Part shown: piece by piece, positions 55,896 through 63,663 of the stretch | Layout of the letters: each line of letters opens with the position of its first letter | How positions within the stretch are numbered: position 1 is the first letter of the stretch | Assembly: GCA_918262735.1 (NCBI GenBank) | Contig: CAKJYJ010000001.1 | Location: 37,320-101,319 of the forward strand | Reading direction: 5' to 3' | Origin: Clostridiales bacterium | Lineage (GTDB): Bacteria > Bacillota > Clostridia > Christensenellales > UBA1242 | Length of the DNA: 64,000 bases | Notes under the pieces: generated by a model | The model's input: only the letters and a program-made list of their open reading frames with translations | Databases searched by the model: none | What the model was told of the DNA's origin: nothing | Made by a program: the position numbers and the translations under genes

Positions 55896-55961
55896 TTTTC
55901 TCCTATTTGTATTCTATATTATTTTTAATTTTTTGGCAACCTTATTTATTCTAAATAAAAA

Positions 55962-55994
55962 TAAAAAAAGTAAACGTTTTATACGTTTACTTTT
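55962..55994 (-). terminator. Terminator of the GGDEF gene
   Basis: AAGTAAACG and CGTTTACTT arms around a TTTTATA-type loop, with T-runs on the minus strand. Confidence 0.75.
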
Positions 55995-56020
55995 TAATCG
56001 TTCATAATTACGAGTGCAGG

Positions 56021-57133
56021 TTATTGAAGATTGGCGATTTCATCTGAATAAAAGTTAAATTTTACCGTTCTGTCAGCCTTTGTTTTATATAGGGCAACGT
56101 CAGCCTTTTTGAATATCTCAGAGTAGTTATTTTCAACGCCATTATATAGTGCGATTCCAATACTGATACTAACTTTTTTATCAATGTCTGGAAGTTGAAT
56201 ATTTTCTATTGCCCCATTAACAATTTTATTTGCGGCTTCTTCTGCAAGCGCCTTATCATTTGTGTCTTTAATAAACACAATAAACTCGTCGCCACCAAAT
56301 CTTCCAACAACTTCTCCATTTGTGAATAAGTGGCTAAGAAGTGAACCAAGTTGATTAATAACGCTATCACCAACGTCATGACCATATGTATCGTTTACCA
56401 TTTTGAAACGGTCAATATCAAGCATAAAAAGGATTCCCTTATCTTTTGATTTGTCTGAAAGATAGTTGTTTATATCTCTTGTTAAGGCTGCCTTATTTTT
56501 TATTCCGGTTAATTCGTCTATATCTTTTTGAATGTTAATTTTTCGTGCAAGTACAAATTCTTTAATACGTATTGAATTTGCAATAATGTGAAGGAACAAA
56601 CCAATAATAACAAAAACAATTACATTAAAAACATCCATCAGCCAAATATCATAAGGCTTAACGCTATACATCCAAACAAAGTAAATTATAGATGAGACAC
56701 TCAACTCAATTGCCATGAAATATGGTTTATCAATCATAAACATTGGAGTGATAAGCAGGAATGCAATGAATGTGGTCGCAGGATTATCTGGGTTGTTTTT
56801 TGTTATAAATGCTCCAAGTAAAAGAAGTAATGAAATTGATAAATATATTATTAATTGGGCAATTAAAGAATCCTTCTTAAAAACAAATAGAAATAAGACG
56901 GAAACAAGAATAGAATAAATAAAGCCTATTAAATAAAAAATTTTGTTAGAAACAATTAGACTTACGGAGAACGAACTAATAAATAAGGCAGCAAAAATAA
57001 AGATCATCAAACAATGAAGAACTCGCCATACTTCAAAGTTTGAAACATATGCATCCTTTTTTAGCACTTTATATTCTTCTTTTTCAATTCCGCAATAAAA
57101 TAAATAATTTCGAATTTTTCTCAGTATTTTCAT
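56021..57133 (-). CDS. Membrane-bound GGDEF diguanylate cyclase
   Basis: A 370-residue protein. About six hydrophobic helices occupy ~38-180, followed by a helix into the GGDEF domain (~200-365). Substrate-binding IDELTGIKNK, metal-binding FMLDIDRFKMVND, and the intact GGDEF at 280-284 (VGRFGGDEFIVF) suggest it makes cyclic di-GMP. The RxxD inhibitory site normally five residues before GGDEF is absent (FTNG here), so product inhibition is not expected. Sensor input unknown. No EAL partner lies in the window. SD AGAGGAT. Confidence 0.92.
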   Translation of the reverse strand: MKILRKIRNYLFYCGIEKEEYKVLKKDAYVSNFEVWRVLHCLMIFIFAALFISSFSVSLIVSNKIFYLIGFIYSILVSVLFLFVFKKDSLIAQLIIYLSISLLLLLGAFITKNNPDNPATTFIAFLLITPMFMIDKPYFMAIELSVSSIIYFVWMYSVKPYDIWLMDVFNVIVFVIIGLFLHIIANSIRIKEFVLARKINIQKDIDELTGIKNKAALTRDINNYLSDKSKDKGILFMLDIDRFKMVNDTYGHDVGDSVINQLGSLLSHLFTNGEVVGRFGGDEFIVFIKDTNDKALAEEAANKIVNGAIENIQLPDIDKKVSISIGIALYNGVENNYSEIFKKADVALYKTKADRTVKFNFYSDEIANLQ

Positions 57134-57282
57134 TTTATCCTCTTTATTGTTTTTTTTTTGTGATTATATCATACGGGCTCTTATTTTACAACAAACTTTA
57201 ACAAAAAAATGCAAAATTGTAAAAAATCAATCAATAAATCTTCAGATTTATATGATTCAATATATTAAAATATACTGCAAAC

Positions 57283-57320
57283 ACAATAAAAATGCCAGAT
57301 TTAATAATAAATCCGGCATT
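57283..57320 (-). terminator. Terminator of the coiled-coil membrane protein gene
   Basis: AATGCCAGATTT and AAATCCGGCATT form a 12-bp stem with one mismatch, followed by a T-rich run on the minus strand. Confidence 0.8.
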
Positions 57321-57338
57321 ATATATTGATTTTTAGAA

Positions 57339-57959
57339 TTATAGCAACATTGCAAGTTCAAAATTTAATTTATCTGCTTTATCGTCAACAAAACTTTTAT
57401 CTTGAGAAGTTTTAATTGTTTGAACCATTTCTTCTTTGTATTTTTTCAACTTAAAAAACTTATGGCCAACCTTTTTTAGTTTTTCTGTCAATTCTTGAAG
57501 CTTTGGAAGATAATCATCTTCTAGTTCGGCACTTTTAGACTTTATGTATTCATTTTCTTTGCTCATTTTATTAAGTTCATCTTTAATTTCCGAAAGAGAT
57601 TTTTTACACTCTATATACTTATAAATGTTATAAGCGGAAACTGTGACAAAAAGTGCCGATGCCACGCCATAAAAAGCAGGGCTTATTAGCACAGCGCCGG
57701 CTAAAGTAAGAACTGATAGCGCAGAACATACAAAACCCCACGCTCCGTGCGCTTTCATCACTTTTTCAGTTTTTATTTTAATAAGACCTTTTGCTACAAC
57801 GTTTTTAAAGAGTGCTTTTTTTTGTTTAACAATAACATCTGCTTTTGCCTCATAATTGTTAGAAAGAATAACCAAGTCATTTCTAATTCTTAGACCCTCA
57901 TCTTGTAATATCTGCAAAGTGTTGTTTATTTCTTGCACGAGTTCTTTTGATGCTTTCAT
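57339..57959 (-). CDS. Coiled-coil protein with a hydrophobic hairpin, function unknown
   Basis: A 206-residue protein with heptad-like charged helices at ~1-65 and ~115-195, and between them two hydrophobic helices (WGFVCSALSVLTLAGAVLIS, GVASALFVTVSAYNIY) that could form a membrane hairpin. Both ends would be cytoplasmic. No family recognised. Single gene, own terminator. Confidence 0.75.
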   Translation of the reverse strand: MKASKELVQEINNTLQILQDEGLRIRNDLVILSNNYEAKADVIVKQKKALFKNVVAKGLIKIKTEKVMKAHGAWGFVCSALSVLTLAGAVLISPAFYGVASALFVTVSAYNIYKYIECKKSLSEIKDELNKMSKENEYIKSKSAELEDDYLPKLQELTEKLKKVGHKFFKLKKYKEEMVQTIKTSQDKSFVDDKADKLNFELAMLL

Positions 57960-58052
57960 GCCTACTCCATTTTATTATTTGTCAATAGTATAGCACAATA
58001 ATTTCAAATTGACCATACCCAATTTTAATTACGCCATTGTTTTTGTTTAATA

Positions 58053-58081
58053 TTGATAGTGACTTTTAATTATGTTACAAT
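58053..58081 (+). promoter_or_regulatory. Promoter of two small coupled genes
   Basis: TTGATA (58053-58058), 17 nt, TACAAT (58076-58081). SD AAGGAGG and ATG follow at 58108. Confidence 0.7.
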
Positions 58082-58107
58082 AAACAAACGTTAAGGAGGT
58101 ATAAAAA

Positions 58108-58356
58108 ATGGCATATGTGGGTTACAATTCTAGAGAGCAGGCGGCTAGACATATAATTGAGCGAATGGAAAGGGCAAAGGAATTTGTTAATAAAAAGAAG
58201 AATATAAGTCTAAAAAAGCTATGTAAATTATACGATGTGTTTGCAAAAAAATATGGCAGAACTGATATGTTTCCCGATTTTTTAGCAGAAACATTTATTG
58301 GTGACTTATATGACAGGCATAGGCACAAAGTCATTGATACTTTTAATAACATATAA
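58108..58356 (+). CDS. Small basic protein of unknown function
   Basis: An 82-residue helical protein, rich in Arg and Lys at the N-terminus (SREQAARHIIERMERAKEFVNKKK), with TDMFPDFLAETFIGDLYDRHR near the end. It has an excellent SD (AAGGAGG) and consensus-like promoter, so it is probably real. It is translationally coupled to the next small gene (TAAATG). Confidence 0.65.
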   Translation: MAYVGYNSREQAARHIIERMERAKEFVNKKKNISLKKLCKLYDVFAKKYGRTDMFPDFLAETFIGDLYDRHRHKVIDTFNNI

Positions 58357-58575
58357 ATGGCTCTTGATCTTTGTGTGTTAAGAAAAGCCAAGGACACAGA
58401 TTTCTTTAAGAATTTACGCATTAATAAACAATTAGTAAACAAATATATTGATTTAAAAATCAAACAGGAAGCAGAGCACAATAAAGAAGTAGAAAAAACC
58501 GGCATCGGGTATGAGTCATATATTTGGGCAAGAATTGATGATAACAACATTAATCATTCATCATTCATCCTTTAA
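58357..58575 (+). CDS. Small protein of unknown function coupled to the preceding gene
   Basis: A 72-residue charged protein, MALDLCVLRKAKDTDFFKNLRINK..., starting directly after the stop of the previous gene. It has no SD of its own, so translation would depend on coupling. The pair has a two-gene toxin-antitoxin-like size and layout, but I see no known motif. It is followed by a terminator. Confidence 0.55.
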   Translation: MALDLCVLRKAKDTDFFKNLRINKQLVNKYIDLKIKQEAEHNKEVEKTGIGYESYIWARIDDNNINHSSFIL

Positions 58576-58656
58576 CTTTAATTCACTACCAAGATATATT
58601 AGTCATTTAATGTGTCTAAAAACCACCATTTATATATAAAACACAAAAAATAAAAA

Positions 58657-58690
58657 CAAAACCCCACCAATATCACTGGTGAGGTTTTTT
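58657..58690 (+). terminator. Terminator between the small genes and the tRNA island
   Basis: ACCCCACCA (58661-58669) with TGGTGAGGT (58677-58685), one mismatch, T-run after and A-rich before. Confidence 0.75.
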
Positions 58691-58695
58691 ACAAG

Positions 58696-58748
58696 GTCAC
58701 CCGGATGCAAGGTTGATAACCTTGCGTGTTGCTTTGCAACACAAGGTG
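58696..58748. repeat. Double-hairpin repeat, copy R1
   Basis: Plan: CACCC-GATG, hairpin I at 58707-58725 (GCAAGGTT, loop GAT, AACCTTGC), hairpin II at 58726-58742 (GTGTTGC, TTT, GCAACAC), then AAGGTG. Copy R2 at 58939-58991 has the same plan with different but still paired stem bases. It lies downstream (minus strand) of a broken tRNA-Ile copy. Confidence 0.65.
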
Positions 58749-58773
58749 GGTGTCTGTGGCTTGTCCACTCCAA

Positions 58774-58794
58774 CAAAAAAAGCCTTTCGGCTTT
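58774..58794 (-). terminator. Terminator after the broken tRNA-Ile copy
   Basis: Minus strand AAAGCC, GAAA loop, GGCTTT and a T-run, placed immediately after the CCA end of the pseudogene. Confidence 0.7.
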
Positions 58795-58795
58795 G

Positions 58796-58893
58796 TGGTT
58801 GGAATGAGTGGACTCGGTGCAGTGCGAAAAGCACAAACCTGCCAGTGCCGACCGACGAAGCGTTGGGCCGATACCGACCCCCACTTATATCAA
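58796..58893 (-). pseudogene. Broken tRNA-Ile copy
   Basis: The 21 bases 58796-58816 are identical to the 3' end of the intact tRNA-Ile gene (59053-59073), including CCA. ACCGACCCCCAC at 58873-58884 matches 59078-59089, followed by a changed TTATATCA (TTATCA in the intact gene). Between the two matching blocks about 56 nt are inserted where the intact gene has 4, and the 5' half is absent. It cannot fold as a tRNA. Confidence 0.75.
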
Positions 58894-58938
58894 TTTTTTT
58901 CAAAATTGATGCGAAAATGCGTTGCACTTTCTAACAGG

Positions 58939-58991
58939 GACACCCTGATGCAAGGCATTGCCTTGCGCTTTGCTTAACGCAAAGCAAGGTG
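58939..58991. repeat. Double-hairpin repeat, copy R2
   Basis: Hairpin I at 58950-58966 (GCAAGGC, ATT, GCCTTGC), hairpin II at 58967-58985 (GCTTTGC, TTAAC, GCAAAGC), then AAGGTG, preceded by CACCCTGATG. It aligns with R1 243 bp away. It lies downstream (minus strand) of the intact tRNA-Ile and its terminator. Confidence 0.65.
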
Positions 58992-59024
58992 TGGCTCGGT
59001 GGTTAACTTTTAGTTTTTTTACAG

Positions 59025-59048
59025 CAAAAAAGTGGGTCTAACCCACTT
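59025..59048 (-). terminator. Terminator of tRNA-Ile
   Basis: Minus strand AAGTGGGT, TAG loop, ACCCACTT, T-run; 4 nt after the tRNA CCA end. Confidence 0.75.
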
Positions 59049-59052
59049 TGTT

Positions 59053-59129
59053 TGGTTGGAATGAGTGGACTCGAACCACCGACCCCCACCTTATCAGGGT
59101 GGTGCTCTAACCAGCTGAGCTACATTCCA
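59053..59129 (-). tRNA. tRNA-Ile (anticodon GAU)
   Basis: A complete cloverleaf of 77 nt. The acceptor stem TGGAATG pairs perfectly with CATTCCA, the D arm is GCTC...GAGC, the anticodon arm is CCACC-CTGATAA-GGTGG (GAU), and the T arm is GGTGG-TTCGAGT-CCACT. Discriminator A and an encoded CCA follow. It is not next to rRNA genes, unlike many tRNA-Ile(GAU). Confidence 0.95.
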
Positions 59130-59286
59130 TCGATTTGCGACTTTGATATTATACAAATATAAATAACAGATGTCAATGTTTTTTTTTATTTTGTTATAAT
59201 ATTTTCAAAAAAAATATTTTCATAAAACCAACGGAAATAAATGGTGATCTATGAAAATAATTTTTAAGCATAATGTTATTAATGAG

Positions 59287-59592
59287 TTACTGGTTGTTGT
59301 TAAAATGTGATATGCCCGCTTCAACATGTTGTTTCTGGCTTGGTTCAAGATAATTGATTAATCCCAATAATTCGCCCACATGTTCTAATTCTTCATTTTT
59401 AATATGAACCCAAGTTTGAATGGCTGTTCTATCATTTGTGGAGTGAATGTGGTTATCATACTCCATTATTGCCTGTATTTCGCCGATTAAGTCTTGTCTT
59501 GCTTGTTGTAAAGTTTCAAAAGTATCATTCTCAGTAAATCTAAATTCTGTACGATTGTTTTGATTTTTGTTAGAATTATAAATATTTAACAT
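59287..59592 (-). CDS. Encapsulated-ferritin-like two-helix ferritin
   Basis: A 101-residue protein, half of a classical ferritin. Helix 1 is LIGEIQAIMEYDNHIH and helix 2 WVHIKNEELEHVGELLGLI. E38, E68 and H71 (ExxH) are spaced 30 and 3 residues apart, exactly as E32, E62 and H65 in EncFtn proteins, and Y45 corresponds to the EncFtn Tyr at +7. Known EncFtn proteins form ring decamers, oxidise Fe(II), and are packed in encapsulin shells. No encapsulin gene is in the window, and the C-terminus (NNNQ) has no evident targeting peptide. It could instead be a rubrerythrin-like relative. SD GGAGG. Confidence 0.75.
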   Translation of the reverse strand: MLNIYNSNKNQNNRTEFRFTENDTFETLQQARQDLIGEIQAIMEYDNHIHSTNDRTAIQTWVHIKNEELEHVGELLGLINYLEPSQKQHVEAGISHFNNNQ

Positions 59593-59668
59593 GTGTCCTC
59601 CGCCATAGTATTATATTAAAGTTGCTTGTTAAATGTTAATTTCCTTTCAAATAATTGGCTTGTAACAT

Positions 59669-59698
59669 TTGGCAAAAAGGCGCAAATGGTGTTATACT
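59669..59698 (+). promoter_or_regulatory. Promoter of the HAD phosphatase gene
   Basis: TTGGCA (59669-59674), 18 nt, TATACT (59693-59698). Confidence 0.6.
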
Positions 59699-59725
59699 TA
59701 ACGTGTAAATAATAAGGAGCGGATA

Positions 59726-60211
59726 ATGTTAGTTGATAAAATAATAGAAGAAAGTAAAAAAGAAAAGATATATGTATTTTTTGATATGGATGGAACGTTG
59801 GCGGAATATAGGGTGTCGGATAAAAAGGAAAGGTATACCCCAGGGACTAATTATTATGCAAACCCAAGGCCATTAAATAGCATTATAAAAACTGCCCATA
59901 AACTTGGAAGACATAAAAACATAGAGATACATATTTTAAGTAATTGTCCACTAAACGAACAGATTGAACAAAAAAAGAACTGGTTAAAAAAGTATATGCC
60001 ATTTATTAACGAAAATCATGTTCATATCATCTGTTACGAAAACATTACTTTTGAAAATGCAGACAAGCCAAAACTAAAAGGTGAGTTTTTGCTTAAAAGT
60101 TTTTCAGACAAAAAGTGTTATTTAATTGAAGATGATTTGGGAAATATAAAAGCAACTAACGATTTGTTTGGTAGTAAAATTGCATTTCATGTCAGCACAT
60201 TAATTTTGTAA
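59726..60211 (+). CDS. HAD-family phosphatase (5'(3')-nucleotidase-like)
   Basis: A 161-residue HAD hydrolase. Motif I is FFDMDGTLAEY with nucleophile D20 and general acid D22; motif II IHILSN; a Lys in KPKLKGEFL; and motif III LIEDDLGNIKA. The small size without a large cap suits 5'(3')-deoxyribonucleotidase-like or polynucleotide-phosphatase-like enzymes; the substrate is unknown. SD AAGGAGC. Confidence 0.8.
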   Translation: MLVDKIIEESKKEKIYVFFDMDGTLAEYRVSDKKERYTPGTNYYANPRPLNSIIKTAHKLGRHKNIEIHILSNCPLNEQIEQKKNWLKKYMPFINENHVHIICYENITFENADKPKLKGEFLLKSFSDKKCYLIEDDLGNIKATNDLFGSKIAFHVSTLIL

Positions 60212-60227
60212 TTGCAAGGGGTCAGGC

Positions 60228-60256
60228 TTGTAATATTTGGTTAATTATGCTATAAT
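60228..60256 (+). promoter_or_regulatory. Promoter of the following membrane protein gene
   Basis: TTGTAA (60228-60233), 17 nt, TATAAT (60251-60256) with an extended TGC before the -10. Confidence 0.65.
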
Positions 60257-60275
60257 AAAAAATGAAGAGGAATTT

Positions 60276-60911
60276 ATGATAGGTAGATACAGAAAAGAAG
60301 TTAAAAAAACCAAAAGAAATGCAATGATTAAAGAAGCCAAAGTAATTGACTATGACAAAAGTGGCAGGGCAAGAATTTTTGTTGGGCTTAGGGATTCCGA
60401 TGAGTTTTTTTCTCCGTATTCTTATTTAACATATGAATTAATGAATCCAGGGGTTGCTAAATATATAGACACGTGGGAATCAAACATTCCTTTAGACGAT
60501 GAAATTGCAATTGATATATTCACAGAGGAAGATACGCCCAATGACGAAAAGCACAGAATTAGAACGGCGGTAAAGAGGCATCACGCTGAGGCAATAATCG
60601 CAAAAAGAAAAGAATTAAAAAGAAAAACATTTTCCGGGCTGTTGTGGATACTTGCTGGAGCTTTCATCTTTGCGATTAAGTTTATTTTTAAACTATATAA
60701 CACACTTTCAGTTTCAACATTAATGGACATTATTTGTTGGATGTTTATTTGGGACGGAACGGAAACATTACTTACGGAAAGAAGAAGCCTTAAACGCAGT
60801 TTAATAAAGAGTTACAGATTAATGAATGCCAAGGTACATGTGAGGAAATATAGCAAAAAAATTCAAAGAGAATATGGTATTGGCGAATTTGAAGAAGAGG
60901 AAGATGAATAA
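60276..60911 (+). CDS. Membrane protein of unknown function
   Basis: A 211-residue protein. A soluble N-terminal region (~1-125) with a beta-rich segment (AKVIDYDKSGRARIFVGL) leads to two membrane helices (~128-150 and ~155-172) and a basic then acidic tail ending EFEEEEDE. No recognised family. ATG 60276 has GAGG 5 nt before it and follows the promoter; the frame opens earlier at 60237 but would include the promoter. Confidence 0.75.
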   Translation: MIGRYRKEVKKTKRNAMIKEAKVIDYDKSGRARIFVGLRDSDEFFSPYSYLTYELMNPGVAKYIDTWESNIPLDDEIAIDIFTEEDTPNDEKHRIRTAVKRHHAEAIIAKRKELKRKTFSGLLWILAGAFIFAIKFIFKLYNTLSVSTLMDIICWMFIWDGTETLLTERRSLKRSLIKSYRLMNAKVHVRKYSKKIQREYGIGEFEEEEDE

Positions 60912-60920
60912 TATAAAAAA

Positions 60921-60953
60921 ATCCCGAGAGCAAAAATGCCTCGGGACATTATT
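60921..60953. terminator. Bidirectional terminator
   Basis: CCCGAG (60923-60928) with CTCGGG (60940-60945), A-run before and T-run after, between convergent genes. Confidence 0.75.
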
Positions 60954-60961
60954 TTTTTTGA

Positions 60962-61366
60962 TTACATTAAATCTTTAACCTTGTCAATAATTTTAAGGTC
61001 GGCAGGAAGCCAAGCAACATTATCAATCTCATCTTTTGTTACCCATTTTGCAGCTTCGTGTTCAAGTAAATTTGGGGTACCTTCAAGAATTTTAACTTGG
61101 TAGCAGTGCATGGTTAAATGAAACTTAGGGTATTCATGAACGATTGTGTCAATAAGTTTTCCAACTTCCACCTTAATTTCCAATTCTTCTCTAAGTTCTC
61201 TTGCAAGCGCTTGTTCGCCCGTTTCGCCCGGCTCCATTTTTCCACCAGGAAATTCCCAACCATCTTTGAAATCTCCATAACCACGTTGGGTGGTGAATAG
61301 TTTGCCATCTTGAATTATAACAGCGGCAACAACTTCAATTTTTCTTTTTTCGTTTGTGTTTTCCAT
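60962..61366 (-). CDS. Nudix hydrolase, MutT/8-oxo-dGTP diphosphatase-like
   Basis: A 134-residue Nudix enzyme. The Nudix box GGKMEPGETGEQALARELREEL fits Gx5Ex7REUxEExGU exactly. The preceding TTQRGYGDFKDGWEFPGG and the following YPKFHLTMHCYQV and W-x-LPAD resemble MutT-type pyrophosphatases that remove 8-oxo-dGTP or CTP-related nucleotides. ATG 61366 has GAGGAGA; the longer frame to 61417 has no support. Confidence 0.88.
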   Translation of the reverse strand: MENTNEKRKIEVVAAVIIQDGKLFTTQRGYGDFKDGWEFPGGKMEPGETGEQALARELREELEIKVEVGKLIDTIVHEYPKFHLTMHCYQVKILEGTPNLLEHEAAKWVTKDEIDNVAWLPADLKIIDKVKDLM

Positions 61367-61514
61367 ATTTTTATTCTCCTCGACATTAATATTATCGTGC
61401 ATTATCTTAAAATGCAATAGTTTTTTTTAATTAAAGAAGTTTTTTAGCGTTATTGTTAAAAAATTATAAAAAAAGCACATTTTTGGGCATGGAAACAGAG
61501 CGAATGTTTTATAT

Positions 61515-62195
61515 TTAAGAATATTTAAGTGATTTAACAAGCATTTTATCTTCGGTTGGAACTCTGAAACTATCACAAATTTTTGATATGCTTTTATTAT
61601 GTATGTTTTTGTTAAATCTTTTATCTTTCAAAAAAACTAGTGTTTCATCTCTGCTTTTTACGAATGCAACGGAAATAAACCATGCAATCGCCATATCAAC
61701 ATAATAACAATTTGTTTTAATTGTTGTTAATTTTTCAAGTAGGGCATTAATATCGTTACTATCAATATAATATGATAATAGATAAACTATTCCAAACCTT
61801 ACAATAAAATCATTGTTACTATCTAAATAGTTTAGCACTGTTGAATACAGTTTATCTTTTTGTTTTTTTAATATTTTTAGAGAACTAACAAATGTGTCGC
61901 ATATTGCCCAGTTATTAACATATGGCAAAATGAAATCTAATCTAGATTTAAGCAAAGAGATATCTTTTGTTGTTAAACCAATATAATAACAAGCAACACT
62001 TATTGCCTCGTAATTATCAAGAGAGATGTTTTCTAAAAAATCCTCATATTTTGAAAACATTTTTGCGATTTCTCTTAAAATTGGGATTTTAACCCCACGT
62101 ATTTTACAGTTAGGAACAATGCTAGAATGAAACTTGGCATAGCTTTTGTTAACATGTTTATTTATTTCATCATTCAATAAGTTATCATATTTCAT
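61515..62195 (-). CDS. DNA alkylation repair protein (AlkD-like)
   Basis: A 226-residue HEAT-repeat DNA glycosylase that would excise 3- and 7-alkylpurines. GVKIPILREIAK, NNWAICDTF (Trp and Asp of the AlkD base site), FIVRFGIVYLLSYYI, YYVDMAIAWFISV (second Trp) and ICDSFRVP give the AlkD pattern of repeats. Length is normal for the family. Single gene; the SD is weak. Confidence 0.88.
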   Translation of the reverse strand: MKYDNLLNDEINKHVNKSYAKFHSSIVPNCKIRGVKIPILREIAKMFSKYEDFLENISLDNYEAISVACYYIGLTTKDISLLKSRLDFILPYVNNWAICDTFVSSLKILKKQKDKLYSTVLNYLDSNNDFIVRFGIVYLLSYYIDSNDINALLEKLTTIKTNCYYVDMAIAWFISVAFVKSRDETLVFLKDKRFNKNIHNKSISKICDSFRVPTEDKMLVKSLKYS

Positions 62196-62249
62196 ATTAT
62201 GTATTATACCATTGTTTTATATTTTTCGAAACTAAAAAACGTTTGTACA

Positions 62250-62276
62250 TTAAAAAAAGAAGCACCAGGCTTCTTT
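62250..62276 (-). terminator. Terminator of the DUF4097-like gene
   Basis: AAGAAGC and GCTTCTT arms with loop CTGGT on the minus strand and a T-run. Confidence 0.75.
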
Positions 62277-62289
62277 TTATTTTTTGGTA

Positions 62290-63663
62290 TTAATCTTCTT
62301 CGGGGATAACATATCCATCTTTTAAGATTATGTTTCCGGAAGTTGAGTTTGCTTCAATTTTGTTTATGGTTGAACTGGTTGCCCCAGCAACATAAATAGT
62401 TCCAGTTTTATCCAATTTTTCTGCTATCCAAGAAATAGAAACTTTTCCGCCAGTTGCATAATCAAACACGAATGTTTTATCGGTTGCAACGCTCACAGCA
62501 ATTGTTCCTTTTGTTGTGGTTAATCTTGCTGTTCCAATTTCTGTAAAGTTTGCCCAAATTGAACCGTTTGTTGTTGTTATGTCTGTTTTAGCGTCAGGGC
62601 TGAGTTGAATAACTTCAACTCTTCCGAGAGTTGTTGTTATTGTTAAGTCTTGAGAAGCTTGACCAATTTTAACATTTCCAAGTGTGGTGTTTATTAATGC
62701 CTCGCCCCCAAGTTTGTTAACGGTTATATTTGAAGATTCTCCATTTGGAATTGTTATGTTTCCAATCATTTCACCAATAACAACATTCGCAATATGCATT
62801 TTATCAACATCTGCGGTAAAGTTACCCGTTGTGCCATTTCCAAGTTTATTAATTCTAATATATCCAGACCCACTTGAATATTTTACATTTCCATAAATTT
62901 TATTACATTTAACACTAAGGGTATTTGCATCTATGTTTAAGTCGCCATTTATTTCATCAACAAATAATTTACCCTTTGTTGTTTCAACATTTAATCTTGT
63001 TTGAACGTTGGAATAAACAAAAGTTTCAGACTCAACGGTTTTAATATTAATAATTCCAGAGTTAACTGTTAGTTTTTTGTTTATATTAATGTTACCAGTT
63101 TTGGTTTCAATGTTTAGTGTGTTTATTTGGAAATCAACACAATTGCCAATTCCAAATTCAACCTTACCACTATTGGTTTTAATATCAAAGTTATAATTTT
63201 CAAAAGACAAATTTTGAGGGCAGTACATTGTTACGGTTAATGCTTTTGAAAGAGGAATCCAAAAATCTGGAGCAATTACTTCAACGGTAAGAGATGTTCC
63301 TTCCAAATTTAATTTAAGAGAACATTCTTGAACTTTGCTTTTTGTAAACCCTTTAATTTTTCTATCAAATGCAAATGTTATTCTTTCGTGATAATCATTT
63401 TTAACCACATTAAGATTTGCATAATCAGAGCTAAAACTTACATCTGTTATTGTTATGTCTTTAAGTGGCTTAACCACGCCATCAACCTCAATTTCGTCGT
63501 AATTAGTTGTGTTACTGTTGGCATAATATCTAATTCCAATTCCAAAAACGTCTTTGTTTGGGTTCAAAAGGAGCATGGTTGCAAAAATACAAACAACTCC
63601 AAAACATATAAATACTAGCCACAATAAATAATATAAAAATCCCTTTTTAACCTTACTTGCCAT
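62290..63663 (-). CDS. DUF4097-like membrane-anchored beta-helix protein
   Basis: A 457-residue protein with one N-terminal span (GFLYYLLWLVFICFGVVCIFATMLLL). The outside part is built of many short, regularly spaced strands of the type T-x-x-G-x-I/V-x-V (IETKTGNINI, VETTKGKLFV, INTTLGNVKI, ITTTLGRVEV, LTTTKGTIAV, ANSTSGNIIL), the mark of DUF4097/adhesin-like right-handed beta-solenoids. The function in Gram-positive bacteria is not established; envelope stress or anti-sigma roles have been suggested for relatives. ATG 63663 has AGGAGGG; the frame opens at 63684. Confidence 0.82.
   Translation of the reverse strand: MASKVKKGFLYYLLWLVFICFGVVCIFATMLLLNPNKDVFGIGIRYYANSNTTNYDEIEVDGVVKPLKDITITDVSFSSDYANLNVVKNDYHERITFAFDRKIKGFTKSKVQECSLKLNLEGTSLTVEVIAPDFWIPLSKALTVTMYCPQNLSFENYNFDIKTNSGKVEFGIGNCVDFQINTLNIETKTGNININKKLTVNSGIINIKTVESETFVYSNVQTRLNVETTKGKLFVDEINGDLNIDANTLSVKCNKIYGNVKYSSGSGYIRINKLGNGTTGNFTADVDKMHIANVVIGEMIGNITIPNGESSNITVNKLGGEALINTTLGNVKIGQASQDLTITTTLGRVEVIQLSPDAKTDITTTNGSIWANFTEIGTARLTTTKGTIAVSVATDKTFVFDYATGGKVSISWIAEKLDKTGTIYVAGATSSTINKIEANSTSGNIILKDGYVIPEED

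Noticed and set aside
58630..58977. Several overlapping frames on both strands in the GC-richer island
   Set aside because: They cover the tRNA pseudogene, hairpin repeats and terminators, give incompatible frames on both strands, and have no ribosome binding sites.
58796..59073. att sites of an integrated mobile element
   Set aside because: The repeats are only 257 bp apart and enclose terminators and repeats but no integrase or cargo gene; duplication of a tRNA unit explains the similarity further inside the tRNA.
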